Assembly: GCA_016786705.1 (NCBI GenBank)
Contig: JAEUVV010000010.1
Span: forward strand, 124,001-188,000
Direction of reading: 5' to 3'
Length of the DNA stretch: 64,000 nucleotides
From: Taibaiella sp.
Lineage (GTDB): Bacteria > Bacteroidota > Bacteroidia > Chitinophagales > Chitinophagaceae
Shown here: piece by piece, positions 42,518-52,014 of the stretch
Layout: each line of letters opens with the position of its first letter
Position numbering within the stretch: the stretch's first letter is position 1
Program-made: the position numbers and the translations under genes
The notes under the pieces: generated by a model
Database searches by the model: none
What the model saw: only the letters and a program-made list of their open reading frames with translations
Told to the model about the DNA's origin: nothing

Positions 42518-44677
42518 CTAGAATTTAAAGCTTAAACCTAAAGATAAAGCCCGCAGTCTTTGTGGCGTAATGGTAGACCAACCGGAAAAGTAATGTTCAT
42601 TGGTCAGGTTGTCCACTTTCAGGTTCAGGGTATATCTTGGCGCATTGTAGGCTAAAGCAGCATTCATTACCATATAGGCAGGCAAGCTGAATGTACCGAT
42701 ATTGGCACGGTTCAGGGTTTTATATTCACTGGCATAGTTAAGGCCAAACCCAAGCGAAAAGTTCTTTAATAGCCCTTCCTGCACAATATAATTTCCCCAG
42801 AAATTGACCAGGTTTTGAGGGCCTGCTTCTTCGGGGCGCAGTCCCAGGTAGCCTGCCCCTTCTGTTTCCCGGGTTACCTTACTGTCATTGTAGCTATAGC
42901 CGGCTATGATATTCAACCCGGCTACCGGGTGTGCCAGTAAGCTTAATTCAGCACCCCGGCTTTGTACTTTACCGCCCTGGATGGAATTGTTGATATTGTT
43001 TGGATCGGTCATGACTTTATTACGGACCTGGATATCATAGTAGCTTGCGGTCAGGGATAACCTGTTATGCAGTATATTTGTCTTTACCCCGACTTCCAAC
43101 TGGTTGGCCTGTTCCGGGCTGAATATTTTCATTCTTGGATTACTGCCGTCTACATCGGCCACCTGTACCGGGTCTAAGTTGACGAACCCATTCATATAGT
43201 TAGCGAAGACGGACACTTTATCCAATACCGGCTGGTACACCAGGCCAAATTTAGGAGAAACAGTGGTTTGGTTCTTCACTTCTTCAGCACTATAAGCCGT
43301 AGGGCTCCCGTTGAAGTTATCTACACGCACACTAAGCATTGCAGACAGGTTAGGCGTGAAATTGATCACATCAGAAAGATAGGCGCTCAGGATACGGGTA
43401 TTAACTACCGAAACACCTTCATTACTATTTAGCAAAGCATTGTCTACGGCCTGTGGGGTAAGTATAGCACTATCAATTTGGTTTTTCAAGGACACTATCC
43501 CATATTCTACCCAACCGGCGCTGCTGTTACGGATCTGCTTTTGCATCAGATCGACCCCGATTACCAGGCGGTTCCGGATGCTGCCCAAATTCAAATCGCC
43601 GGTAAAGTTTTGCTGGATGCCGGTAGCATTAGTTGCCCCGTTACGTTTGGAGATAAAACGGGTAAATTCATCCCCGTTTGCAGCATCCCACAGGTATTGG
43701 TAATAACCGCTGCTTTGGGTATTGCTTCTAGAGATTACAGTCTGAGAGTGCCATTTTTCGGAAAAATCATACAGCATTTGCGCCTGCATACCGAAAGTGG
43801 GCGTCCTGATGGTCAATTCATTGCTGGTATAGGATTTTTTATAATTGTCTTCAAAAATGCTCATCTCAGAGAAAGACAAAGGGCTGTAGCGGCTCAAAAA
43901 GATCATCGGCGCATTAGCCGCTGTACCATTCCGGAATTCGGTATTGACCAGGAAACTCAGCTTGTCATTAGCCACCACTTTTAATGAAGGTGCGATGAAA
44001 AAAGACTGCTGGAATCCGGCATCCTGGAAAGTATGCTCATATTGGTAAGCGGTATTGAGCCGGAAAAATACATTTTCGCCTAAAGGAGTATTCACGTCTG
44101 CAGTAAAGCGGCTCAACCCGTAGCTACCGGTAATAAAAGACAGTTCACCGCCAAGACGTTCATAAGGTTTTTTAGTAATCAGGTTGATCAACCCGCCGTA
44201 GGACACAAGGTTACCGCCATACAAAGTACCGGAGGGCCCTTTCACCACTTCGATTCTTTCGATATTAGCAGGATCAAGACCGCCATTGCTCAGGCTGGGC
44301 ATACCATTGACCAGCGTAGGCTGCAGGGCAAAACCACGCATGCTGTAATATTCAGCACCGTCCCCGCCCCTTCCGGTAGACTCCCAAAGCCGGGTAATAC
44401 CGGTAGCGTTTTTCAACGCATCATTCATGTTGGTAACCAACTGATCTTTTAATAAAGACTTGGGAATCGTATTATATACCTGTGGATTTTCCAAATCCTT
44501 CAGGTATAGCTTACCCACGCTGCGACTCTCGGTGTTTTTATACCGGTCTTCCAGTACCTGTATGCCATCAAGTGCAGTATTTTGTACCGTATCCCGGGAT
44601 TCAGAAGATGCCTGCTGCTGCGCATGCAGGGCAACAAAGGATGTAAGCAAGCCTAATGTGAGTGTGCCTTTTTTCAT
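42518..44677 (-). CDS. TonB-dependent siderophore receptor
   Basis: The 719-aa product has a signal peptide (MKKGTLTLGLLTSFVALHA), a short TonB-box region, and a plug at ~45-165 (LLKDQLVTNMNDALKNATGI, YYSMRGFALQPTLVNGMPS, IERIEVVKGPSGTLYGGNLVSYGGLINLITKKP). It then has a long barrel ending in RLRALSLGLSFKF with the terminal aromatic residue of outer-membrane barrels. This is the FhuA/FpvA-like siderophore class. No N-terminal signalling or CarboxypepD_reg domain is present. The PepSY protein follows at once. Expression is probably iron-controlled, and a repeat pair upstream may be the operator. Confidence 0.93.
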   Translation of the reverse strand: MKKGTLTLGLLTSFVALHAQQQASSESRDTVQNTALDGIQVLEDRYKNTESRSVGKLYLKDLENPQVYNTIPKSLLKDQLVTNMNDALKNATGITRLWESTGRGGDGAEYYSMRGFALQPTLVNGMPSLSNGGLDPANIERIEVVKGPSGTLYGGNLVSYGGLINLITKKPYERLGGELSFITGSYGLSRFTADVNTPLGENVFFRLNTAYQYEHTFQDAGFQQSFFIAPSLKVVANDKLSFLVNTEFRNGTAANAPMIFLSRYSPLSFSEMSIFEDNYKKSYTSNELTIRTPTFGMQAQMLYDFSEKWHSQTVISRSNTQSSGYYQYLWDAANGDEFTRFISKRNGATNATGIQQNFTGDLNLGSIRNRLVIGVDLMQKQIRNSSAGWVEYGIVSLKNQIDSAILTPQAVDNALLNSNEGVSVVNTRILSAYLSDVINFTPNLSAMLSVRVDNFNGSPTAYSAEEVKNQTTVSPKFGLVYQPVLDKVSVFANYMNGFVNLDPVQVADVDGSNPRMKIFSPEQANQLEVGVKTNILHNRLSLTASYYDIQVRNKVMTDPNNINNSIQGGKVQSRGAELSLLAHPVAGLNIIAGYSYNDSKVTRETEGAGYLGLRPEEAGPQNLVNFWGNYIVQEGLLKNFSLGFGLNYASEYKTLNRANIGTFSLPAYMVMNAALAYNAPRYTLNLKVDNLTNEHYFSGWSTITPQRLRALSLGLSFKF

Positions 44678-44707
44678 ATACTACTTCCTGTTAATTTTTT
44701 CAGGGCA

Positions 44708-44774
44708 CAAAAGTATCCAGCAGGCACTTTTCCAGTATACAAAATCAGGAATTTAAACTTATTGATTCAGGAAT
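44708..44774 (-). promoter_or_regulatory. Promoter and possible activator repeats of the siderophore receptor gene
   Basis: On the minus strand TACTTTTG (44715-44708) is a full -7 match and TTTTG (44744-44740) is a possible -33 box at a longish 24-nt spacing. Directly upstream, TCAGGAAT occurs twice on the plus strand (44745-44752 and 44767-44774), 22 bp apart, which is two helical turns. Weak spacing plus repeats just upstream fits a promoter that needs an activator. Confidence 0.5.
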
Positions 44775-44824
44775 AATGTATTAAGTCCCCTGTAATAGCT
44801 GAATCAAACAGAGCGCTTTAAAAA

Positions 44825-44853
44825 ACAAAACGACCCTGAACATACAGGGCCGT
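44825..44853 (-). terminator. Terminator after the thiolase gene
   Basis: On the minus strand CGGCCCTG and CAGGGTCG form a stem (one G-T wobble) around TATGTT, followed by TTTTGTTTTTT. It lies 26 nt past the thiolase stop. Confidence 0.8.
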
Positions 44854-44877
44854 TATTAAAGAAATAGTGTGTTTATT

Positions 44878-46086
44878 TTAAGCTTCATCTACAAGCTCAT
44901 AGACAATGGCCGCTCCCTGCCCTACGCCAATGCACATGGTAGCCAGGCCGTACTTCACTTTACGACGCTTCATCTCGTGCAACAGGGTCGCTGAAATCCG
45001 CGCGCCACTACAACCTAAAGGATGGCCCAAAGCGATGGCGCCGCCATTTACGTTTACGATTTCGGGATTGATCTTTAAATCACGGATCACAGCCAGCGAT
45101 TGGGAAGCAAAGGCTTCGTTCAACTCTGCCAGGCCAAGATCCGCTACCGTAATACCGGCACGTTGCAATGCTTTTTGTGTTGCCGGAACCGGGCCTATGC
45201 CCATGATCGCGGGGTCTACACCGGCTACTGCACGCCCGATCACTTTCGCAATGGGCTTCAGTCCATATTTTGCTACTGCAGCTTCTGAGGCTAATAATAG
45301 AGCTGCAGCGCCATCATTGATACCGGAGCTGTTACCTGCGGTCACTGTGCCGTCTTTTATAAAAGCAGGCTTTAATGCCGCCAGCTTATCCAAAGGCGAC
45401 AAACGCGGGTGTTCATCGGTATCAAAAACGCTTGTTTTTCCTTTACCCAGGTCAACAGTAAGCGGGATAATCTCTTCTTTGAATTTACCGGCTTCCAGGG
45501 CTTTCTGATACTTCTCCTGGCTTTCAAAAGCGAATTGATCCTGTTCTTCGCGGCTTAAGTTCCATTGGCTGGCCACATTCTCCGCGGTCTCACCCATTGT
45601 ATAAGGATGATAGGAATCTTTCCATTTTTTATTGATAAAGCGCCAGCCCATAGTGGTGTCAAACATTTCCTGGGCACGGCCAAAAGCGCCATCTGCTTTA
45701 CCCATTACATAAGGGGCCCGGGTCATGCTTTCCACGCCACCTGCGATAAACAGATCACCATCGCCGGCCATGATGGCCCTGCTGGCATCCATAATGGATT
45801 GCAAACCCGAAGCGCACAGGCGATTTACCGTGTTACCGGCGACCGTTACCGGCAAGCCGGCCAGCAAAGCGGACATACGCGCCACGTTGCGATTGTCTTC
45901 ACCGGCCTGGTTAGCCGCACCGGCGATCACATCTTCGATAGCATTGACGTCCACGTCCGGGTTACGGGCGATCAATCCTTTGATCACCTCGGCCAGTAAA
46001 TCATCGGGGCGAACGGTTGCCAGCGCGCCGCCATATTTTCCAATTGCCGAACGAACGGCATCTATTACATATACGTTTTGAGACAT
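44878..46086 (-). CDS. Thiolase, 3-oxoadipyl-CoA/acetyl-CoA acyltransferase type
   Basis: The 402-aa product has all thiolase catalytic elements: nucleophile Cys91 in NRLCASGLQS, the GGVESMTRAPYV region, NEAFA, GGAIALGHPLGCSGAR and the second Cys in ATMCIGVGQG. The stretch EDVIAGAANQAGEDNRNVARM and the MGWRFINKK region are closest to PaaJ/PcaF 3-oxoadipyl-CoA thiolases as I know them. No other phenylacetate or ketoadipate gene is in view, so a general fatty-acid thiolase is possible. It is cytosolic. It lies 68 nt downstream of kbl on the same strand. Confidence 0.88.
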   Translation of the reverse strand: MSQNVYVIDAVRSAIGKYGGALATVRPDDLLAEVIKGLIARNPDVDVNAIEDVIAGAANQAGEDNRNVARMSALLAGLPVTVAGNTVNRLCASGLQSIMDASRAIMAGDGDLFIAGGVESMTRAPYVMGKADGAFGRAQEMFDTTMGWRFINKKWKDSYHPYTMGETAENVASQWNLSREEQDQFAFESQEKYQKALEAGKFKEEIIPLTVDLGKGKTSVFDTDEHPRLSPLDKLAALKPAFIKDGTVTAGNSSGINDGAAALLLASEAAVAKYGLKPIAKVIGRAVAGVDPAIMGIGPVPATQKALQRAGITVADLGLAELNEAFASQSLAVIRDLKINPEIVNVNGGAIALGHPLGCSGARISATLLHEMKRRKVKYGLATMCIGVGQGAAIVYELVDEA

Positions 46087-46154
46087 TTTATATACAATTC
46101 AAAAGTCAAAGGTAAAAATCACATAGCTATATGGATTTTATGCCTTTTCAATAA

Positions 46155-47345
46155 TTATTTAATTACACCTAATTCTTTACCCACTTTAGTAAATGCGGCG
46201 ATAGCGGTATCCAGGTGTTCGCGCTCATGACCGGCAGAGATCTGCACCCGGATACGGGCCAGGCCTTTAGGCACTACCGGGTAGAAGAACCCTATGACAT
46301 AAATACCTTCCTCTAATAGTTTTGCGGCAAATTGCTGCGCTACTACTGCATCATAAAGCATCAGCGGGCAGATCGGGTGTGTCCCCGGCTTGATATCGAA
46401 ACCGGCAGCCGTCATTTGCTCGCGGAAGTAAGTGGTATTCGCTTCCAGCTTATCTCTCAAAGCCGTGGTTTCGCTCAGCATATCCAGTACGGCTATAGAA
46501 GCACCTACTACCGATGGCGCTACCGTGTTGGAGAACAGATACGGGCGGGAACGCTGGCGCAACATTTCGATCACTTCTTTTTTACCCGAAGTAAAACCAC
46601 CGGAGGCACCGCCTAAAGCTTTACCTAAAGTACCGGTGATAATGTCCACACGGCCCATTACTCCTTTCAATTCATGTACGCCACGACCTGTCTTACCCAT
46701 AAAGCCGGACGAGTGACTTTCATCGATCATAACGATCGCGTCATATTTATCCGCCAGGTCACAGATCTCGTCCAAAGGAGCTAAGGTACCGTCCATTGAA
46801 AATACAGAGTCGGTAACAATGAAACGCGTACGCGCATCTTTATGATCGATCAGGCACTGTTCCAGTTCCTGCATATTACAGTTTTTATAACGTGCTCTTT
46901 TCGCTTTACATAAACGTACCCCGTCAATGATAGAAGCATGGTTCAGTTCATCAGAAATGATGACATCTTCTTCGCCCAGCAAAGGCTCAAATACCCCGCC
47001 GTTCGCATCGAAACAGGCTACATATAATATTGTATCTTCCGTACCTAAAAATTGAGCCAGTTTAGCTTCCAGCTCTTTATGGATATCCTGGGTACCGCAA
47101 ATAAAACGTACAGAGCTCATCCCGTAACCGCGCTCATCAATGGTCTGCTTGGCCGCTTCCAGCACCGCAGGATGAGAAGAAAGGCCTAAATAGTTGTTGG
47201 CACAAAAGTTCAATACTTTTTTACCGTTTACGAGAATTTCGGCACCTTGCTCCGAATCTATTCTTCTTTCCTTTTTAAATAAGCCAGAAGCTTCAATCTC
47301 GTTAAGCTCATTCTGGATCCGCTCATAAAACGCGTTACTTGCCAT
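46155..47345 (-). CDS. kbl: Glycine C-acetyltransferase (2-amino-3-ketobutyrate CoA ligase)
   Basis: The 396-aa PLP enzyme of the alpha-oxoamine synthase family joins glycine and acetyl-CoA, or splits 2-amino-3-ketobutyrate in threonine breakdown. It shows [60 protein letters not shown] and the PLP lysine in [12 protein letters not shown]. Length and motifs fit Kbl over the sister enzymes BioF/HemA/SPT. No threonine dehydrogenase gene lies next to it. A palindrome sits inside its likely promoter. Confidence 0.92.
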   Translation of the reverse strand: MASNAFYERIQNELNEIEASGLFKKERRIDSEQGAEILVNGKKVLNFCANNYLGLSSHPAVLEAAKQTIDERGYGMSSVRFICGTQDIHKELEAKLAQFLGTEDTILYVACFDANGGVFEPLLGEEDVIISDELNHASIIDGVRLCKAKRARYKNCNMQELEQCLIDHKDARTRFIVTDSVFSMDGTLAPLDEICDLADKYDAIVMIDESHSSGFMGKTGRGVHELKGVMGRVDIITGTLGKALGGASGGFTSGKKEVIEMLRQRSRPYLFSNTVAPSVVGASIAVLDMLSETTALRDKLEANTTYFREQMTAAGFDIKPGTHPICPLMLYDAVVAQQFAAKLLEEGIYVIGFFYPVVPKGLARIRVQISAGHEREHLDTAIAAFTKVGKELGVIK

Positions 47346-47372
47346 AGTTTATGTTTAAAATATTTAGATCTG

Positions 47373-47402
47373 TAAAAATAGAAGGCAACCGGGGTTGCTC
47401 AA
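47373..47402 (-). promoter_or_regulatory. Candidate kbl promoter with an internal palindrome
   Basis: On the minus strand TTG (47402-47400), a 19-nt spacer and TATTTTTA (47380-47373) form a plausible -33/-7 pair. Within the spacer, GCAACC and GGTTGC (47385-47398) are a perfect inverted repeat around 2 nt, a possible operator. Confidence 0.45.
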
Positions 47403-47556
47403 TCAAAAGGCAAAGCTAGCAAATATTACACATTATTTGCAGCAATAAAGCAGAAGCCATTTAACATTTATTAACTTTATATTTAATCTAAAGGCTTTCC
47501 TATTAGAACTATTTACTTTTCCTTTGTACTATTAATTTCACACAAAACAAACAAAT

Positions 47557-48882
47557 ATGAATTTACTTAACATCGTAAAAAATTATCTGCCGGCAAGCCT
47601 GGTGCAACAAACAGCCCAGCAGACCGGCGAATCGGAAAGCAGTATCTCCAATTTATTGAGCGCGGCCATACCTTCAATTGTGGGTGGCCTGATCGCTAAA
47701 TCTCAAACAGATAGCGAAGGACTTTTTTCCCTGGTAAAAAGCGCCTCGAATGCCGGAATTTTGACCAAGCTCGGCAGCATCGTGGATGTTAACCAAACCT
47801 CCAATGCTGGGAGCTTTAATATCTGGACCATTCTCCAGCAATTATTCGGCGACAAGCTGCAAAGCTTAATCAGTTCGCTTTCCGCTTTTGCCGGCGTTAA
47901 AGAATCTTCGGCGCAAACCGTTTTAGGATTGTCCGGAGCTGCGACCCTGGGAACTGTAGGCAGCCAGGTGGAACAAAACAATTTAGATGCAAATGGCCTG
48001 AACACTTTCCTGCAAAGCCAGAAGAGTAACCTGGCCTCCTGGGTGCCCGCCGGTTTTGACTTTTCAAAAATTGCCGGGGTCCTGGGCCTGGGCAGTTTGT
48101 TTGCCTCCGGCCCGCTCAGTGAAGGAAACAATATCAGCAGCACTCCGCCACCACCGCCTTCATATTCCAGTCATCCCGAGCCCCCTCAAAAAGGAAACGG
48201 CTGGCTGGTACCCCTGATCATTTTAGCCGCTTTGGGCGGCCTGATCTGGTACCTGATGAAAAGCTGCGATAAAGAAGATACCAATACCGGCAACGCTACG
48301 GTTGAAACGCCAATAGCCCCCACAGGCGATACCGCCAATCCTCAACCACAAACACCGCCGGCAACTGCCGGTACCATGGATGCTTCCGGCAACTGGGTTG
48401 CTGACTGGGGTGCAGAGCAAACCATCAAACTGGCGGACGGTACTGAATTAAAAGTAGGACAAAACTCTACAGAATATAAATTATACCAATTCATCACAGA
48501 TGCCGGCATGCAGATCGACACGGTAGATAAAACCAAGAACTGGATTTCCTTTGACCGTGTTTATTTTGAAACCGGGAAATCTGTACTGACCCAGGAATCT
48601 CAAAACCAGATCAAAAATATTGCACTGATCCTGAAAAACTACCCGCAGGCGGCTATTAAGATCGGTGGCTATACTGATAATACCGGCGATGCGGCTATCA
48701 ATAAAAAGATCTCTGATGAAAGAGCAAAAATCGTAGGTAAGGAGCTTGTAAAATCAGGTGCTGCGGCGAAACAGGTAGTAGAGTCTGTTGGCTACGGGCC
48801 CGAACACCCTATTGCTACAAATGAAACGGAAGAAGGTAAAGCGCAAAACAGGAGAGTAGACCTGAAAGTCGCGTCTAAATAG
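47557..48882 (+). CDS. OmpA-family protein with DUF937 N-terminus
   Basis: The 441-aa product has three parts. Residues ~1-180 are helical, glycine/serine/leucine-rich and match DUF937 (MNLLNIVKNYLPASLVQQTA, LSAAIPSIVGGLIAKS). A proline-rich stretch (STPPPPPSYSS) leads to one transmembrane helix (WLVPLIILAALGGLIWYLM, ~221-240). The C-terminal ~130 aa are an OmpA peptidoglycan-binding domain (ISFDRVYFETGKSVL, IKIGGYTDNTGD, SDERAKIVGKELV, QNRRVDLKV). It should tie a membrane-anchored assembly to the cell wall. The role of the DUF937 part is unknown. A clear terminator follows. Confidence 0.9.
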   Translation: MNLLNIVKNYLPASLVQQTAQQTGESESSISNLLSAAIPSIVGGLIAKSQTDSEGLFSLVKSASNAGILTKLGSIVDVNQTSNAGSFNIWTILQQLFGDKLQSLISSLSAFAGVKESSAQTVLGLSGAATLGTVGSQVEQNNLDANGLNTFLQSQKSNLASWVPAGFDFSKIAGVLGLGSLFASGPLSEGNNISSTPPPPPSYSSHPEPPQKGNGWLVPLIILAALGGLIWYLMKSCDKEDTNTGNATVETPIAPTGDTANPQPQTPPATAGTMDASGNWVADWGAEQTIKLADGTELKVGQNSTEYKLYQFITDAGMQIDTVDKTKNWISFDRVYFETGKSVLTQESQNQIKNIALILKNYPQAAIKIGGYTDNTGDAAINKKISDERAKIVGKELVKSGAAAKQVVESVGYGPEHPIATNETEEGKAQNRRVDLKVASK

Positions 48883-48902
48883 GATTACTGATTGATTAGT
48901 AT

Positions 48903-48934
48903 AAAGGAGGCCGGCAGCCTCCTTTTATTTTTTT
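48903..48934 (+). terminator. Terminator of the OmpA/DUF937 gene
   Basis: AAAGGAGGC and GCCTCCTTT pair around CGGCA, followed by TATTTTTTT. It lies 20 nt past the stop codon and ends before the M23 peptidase gene. Confidence 0.9.
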
Positions 48935-48965
48935 AATTACTTTTGAAGCCAAGACCTTAAGTAAC

Positions 48966-50657
48966 ATGAACCGATACCTGCTCATCCTTTCCGTTTTTTG
49001 TTTATTCACTGGTAATACCTTCGCGCAAAGACAATTTCCACAGGACCTTTTTCGCAACCCGCTGGATATCCCGATCACACTTGCCGGCAGCTTTGCCGAA
49101 TGCCGCCCCAACCATTTCCATACCGGCATTGATCTCAAAACCAACAATAAAGAAAATCTAAAAGTATTTGCGGCTGCAGAAGGTTATATCAGTAGAATAT
49201 CCATTTCACATTCCGGCTATGGCAATTGCGTTTACCTGGCACATCCTAATGGCTACACCACGGTTTACGGGCACCTCAACGATTTTGTACCGGAGCTCAT
49301 GGCTTACCTGAAACAACAACAGTATGCCCAAAAGAAATGGAATGTAGATATCAAGGTACCGGCGGGCGCCTTCAATTTCAAACAGGGCGAACAGATCGCC
49401 TTTAGCGGGAATACCGGCGGGTCTACAGCCCCGCATTTACATTTCGAAATCAGGGACAGCAAAACGGAAGAAGTATTTAACCCGCTGCTTTTTGGCTTCG
49501 CTGTGAAAGATGATATAGCGCCTAAAGCAAAACAGCTCGCTTATTACAATGCTGAAGACTTTTACGGCACAAAGCCTATATTTGTAAACCTGCCGGCTGC
49601 CACTTCCGGCAAATATCTTCCCACGCATACCAAACTCCCTTTTGCAAAAGTTTTTGCCGGTGTTGATGTATTGGATTATATCAATGGGAGCCAGAACTGG
49701 CTGGGAGTAAGGAACCTGAAATTATATGACGGCGAGCAGTTGCTTACTGAAGTATCGCTTGAAGGTTTATTCTTCAGCCAGAACAGAGCCATCAATGCCT
49801 ATGCCGACTACCGTACATATAAAACCAGAAATATATGGTTCCAGGGTTTATACCGGCTGAAGAATAATCCCCTGGACATTTATAGCCATATCCGCAACAA
49901 TGGGACCATAGACCTGAGTGACGGGAAGGTACACCAGGTCCGTATCGTCATGGAGGATGCGTTCCACAATAGAGCTACCATTAGCCATAGCCTGCAATAT
50001 GGCGCGCCCGTTAAAGCTGTAGCCCCCTGCAAAGGCAGGTGGTCAGCCGGCACAGATAATCACTACCGGCATTTTAGCAACCAGCTATTCCTGGACCTCC
50101 CGGCAACCTGTCTTTATGATGATGTTTGCGTAGCGGTAAAGGCCAGGCTGAACCCTAAAGGACTGTCTGGTATTTTTGATATCCTTTCTGAACAAATTCC
50201 CTGCCATGATTATTTCAAATTAGGCATAAAACTGCACCGGGAACTCCCCGCTCATTTAGCTTCCAAACTTATTTTTATTCATAAAATTCCCAATGCCAGC
50301 CTGCCGGGCAGCAATAGCCAGCAGGCACAGGCAGCGGAACTGGAGAGCGGTTACGCGGTCGCCAGGGTACGCAGCTTCGGCCAGTATGCAGTAGGTATTG
50401 ATACTATTCCACCGGTAATAAAAAAAGTTAATAACAGCAATCCTAAAAAAATACAAATTACGGCTACCGATCAGCTGACCGGCATCAAAACATTTACTGC
50501 CTCTATTAATGGCGCATGGGCCTGCTTCCGCCGCGTGGGTAACCAGTTTTATTATACCCTTTCGGCTGAAGATCCAAAAGGCACCTTACAGTTCGAAATC
50601 GTTGCTACAGATGAAAGTAATAATGAAAGAAAATTAAAATTCTCTGTAAAGCATTAA
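48966..50657 (+). CDS. M23-family peptidoglycan endopeptidase
   Basis: The 563-aa product has a signal peptide (MNRYLLILSVFCLFTGNTFA). The LytM/M23 domain spans ~35-175, with zinc ligands His52 and Asp56 in HFHTGID and the catalytic pair His157/His159 in HLHFEI. GYGNCVYLAHPNGYTTVYGHL is the usual preceding block. About 380 further residues are beta-rich without an assigned domain, a layout typical of Bacteroidota members. All metal residues are present, so it is likely an active cell-wall hydrolase. It converges with the next gene, separated by 16 nt. Confidence 0.92.
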   Translation: MNRYLLILSVFCLFTGNTFAQRQFPQDLFRNPLDIPITLAGSFAECRPNHFHTGIDLKTNNKENLKVFAAAEGYISRISISHSGYGNCVYLAHPNGYTTVYGHLNDFVPELMAYLKQQQYAQKKWNVDIKVPAGAFNFKQGEQIAFSGNTGGSTAPHLHFEIRDSKTEEVFNPLLFGFAVKDDIAPKAKQLAYYNAEDFYGTKPIFVNLPAATSGKYLPTHTKLPFAKVFAGVDVLDYINGSQNWLGVRNLKLYDGEQLLTEVSLEGLFFSQNRAINAYADYRTYKTRNIWFQGLYRLKNNPLDIYSHIRNNGTIDLSDGKVHQVRIVMEDAFHNRATISHSLQYGAPVKAVAPCKGRWSAGTDNHYRHFSNQLFLDLPATCLYDDVCVAVKARLNPKGLSGIFDILSEQIPCHDYFKLGIKLHRELPAHLASKLIFIHKIPNASLPGSNSQQAQAAELESGYAVARVRSFGQYAVGIDTIPPVIKKVNNSNPKKIQITATDQLTGIKTFTASINGAWACFRRVGNQFYYTLSAEDPKGTLQFEIVATDESNNERKLKFSVKH

Positions 50658-50673
50658 GCTGGCTGAATACACC

Positions 50674-51303
50674 TTATTTGTGAATGACAGCCGCGGAATC
50701 CTGCTGCGGCACCAATAGTGGTGCGCCCATAATTTGGACTTGCGGCTCTGGCACTGCTACTTCCGGTGAATCTTCTACAATAGCCGGCTCGCCCATTAGA
50801 ACAGGTTCGGGATTTTTAACAGGTATTTTAAAAGGCTTTGGCGGGACCGGCGGTATAATAGTATCCCCGATTATTTCCCGATCTCCCGGAGCAGCATTGG
50901 CAGGGCCTGCAGCAGCAATAATAGGTGCTCCTGTAGTGGTTTCTAACGTTGTCTTATTTTCTGTCACCTGATCTGCTGTACCACAAGAGGCCAGGTGAAA
51001 GCACAGCATTACCGCTGCCGCGATCTTGCCCATATGCGACAAACCGGATCCCATAATTGATTGCCACCAGGAAAAGTCTTTGATCACCGGAGCTGCTGGT
51101 TCCTGCACTTGTAATTGATCTGCCGTAAAACGGCCACAGGTTTGCTTATTGGTTTGCAGGTAGCTTAGGATAGCATCGGCTTCCCAACCGGTAAAATCAA
51201 CCACCGTCTTCTGGCAGGCAAAACAGTGACGGCCATTATCGCGCGCCTGCATATTGTCCCATTGCTCATGGCAGGGCTCGGGAATTACAACCGGTAACTT
51301 CAT
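50674..51303 (-). CDS. Membrane protein with N-terminal zinc-ribbon-like Cys motif
   Basis: The 209-aa product starts with IPEPCHEQWDNM, then GRHCFACQKTVVDFTGW and TCGRFTADQL. This four-Cys N-terminal unit is common ahead of various C-terminal domains in Bacteroidota and looks like a small metal-binding module on the cytosolic side. One membrane helix follows (~85-105, MGKIAAAVMLCFHLASCG). The rest (~110-209) is proline-rich and low in complexity (PPVPPKPFKIPVKNPEP), as in TonB-like spacers, but there is no TonB domain. The function is unknown. Confidence 0.65.
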   Translation of the reverse strand: MKLPVVIPEPCHEQWDNMQARDNGRHCFACQKTVVDFTGWEADAILSYLQTNKQTCGRFTADQLQVQEPAAPVIKDFSWWQSIMGSGLSHMGKIAAAVMLCFHLASCGTADQVTENKTTLETTTGAPIIAAAGPANAAPGDREIIGDTIIPPVPPKPFKIPVKNPEPVLMGEPAIVEDSPEVAVPEPQVQIMGAPLLVPQQDSAAVIHK

Positions 51304-51351
51304 AAAAAAGATTTTATGTAAAGATGCTTACCAGGTTATTTTTCCACAAAT

Positions 51352-52014
51352 TTAGCGGGTAAAAACGTATTGAATGATGTTGGCGCCCATTTGCAAAGCC
51401 TGCTGGCGCTTTTCGGGGCTGTCTTTATGTACTTCAGGGTCCTCCCAGCCATCGCCAAGGTCACAATCATAGGTATAAAAGCAGACCAGGCGGCCTTTGT
51501 AGATCAGGCCATAACCCTTCGGCTGTTTGCCATCATGTTCGTGTATTTTAGGCAAGCCGTTGGGAAAGTTGTATTTCTGATGATATACCGGGTGCGAAAA
51601 TGGCAATTCCACGAAACTAAGCTCGGGGAATACTTTCTTCATTTCCGGCCTCAGGTAAGGGTCCATACCGTAGTTGTCATCTATATGCAGGAAACCACCG
51701 GCTTCCAGGTACAGGCGCAGGTTTTTAGCCTCCGCGTCGGTAAAACTGATCCGGCCATGCCCTGTAGCATGCACGATGGCGTAATTGAACAGTTGGGCAC
51801 TACCTACTTCCACCTGCACTTCTTTGGTATCAATTTTCGTACCCAGGTTCTGGTTGCAGAAAGCGGCCAGGTTCTTGATCGATGTAGGGTTGGCATACCA
51901 ATCACCGCCGCCGCCATATACAAGCAATCCAATGCGCAGCTGCTGTGCAAAGCCCGTAAAGCTGCCTAAAACCAATAACAAACTACACAGTATTCTAACC
52001 ATAATTTTTCGCAT
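51352..52014 (-). CDS. DUF4159 domain protein
   Basis: From ATG 52014 (MRKIMVRILCSLLLVLG) the product is 220 aa; the ATG at 52002 would give 216 aa and an 8-nt overlap with rsmE. A signal peptide ends near TGFAQ. The remainder matches DUF4159: VQVEVGSAQLFNYAIVHATGHGRISFTDAEAKNLRLYLEAGGFLHIDDNYG, and later GYGLIYKGRLVCFYTYDCDLGDGWE. The fold is glutamine-amidotransferase-like. It has no known reaction and is often found beside MoxR/DUF58 genes, which are absent here. The start lies inside rsmE, so it is translationally coupled to it. Confidence 0.85.
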   Translation of the reverse strand: MRKIMVRILCSLLLVLGSFTGFAQQLRIGLLVYGGGGDWYANPTSIKNLAAFCNQNLGTKIDTKEVQVEVGSAQLFNYAIVHATGHGRISFTDAEAKNLRLYLEAGGFLHIDDNYGMDPYLRPEMKKVFPELSFVELPFSHPVYHQKYNFPNGLPKIHEHDGKQPKGYGLIYKGRLVCFYTYDCDLGDGWEDPEVHKDSPEKRQQALQMGANIIQYVFTR

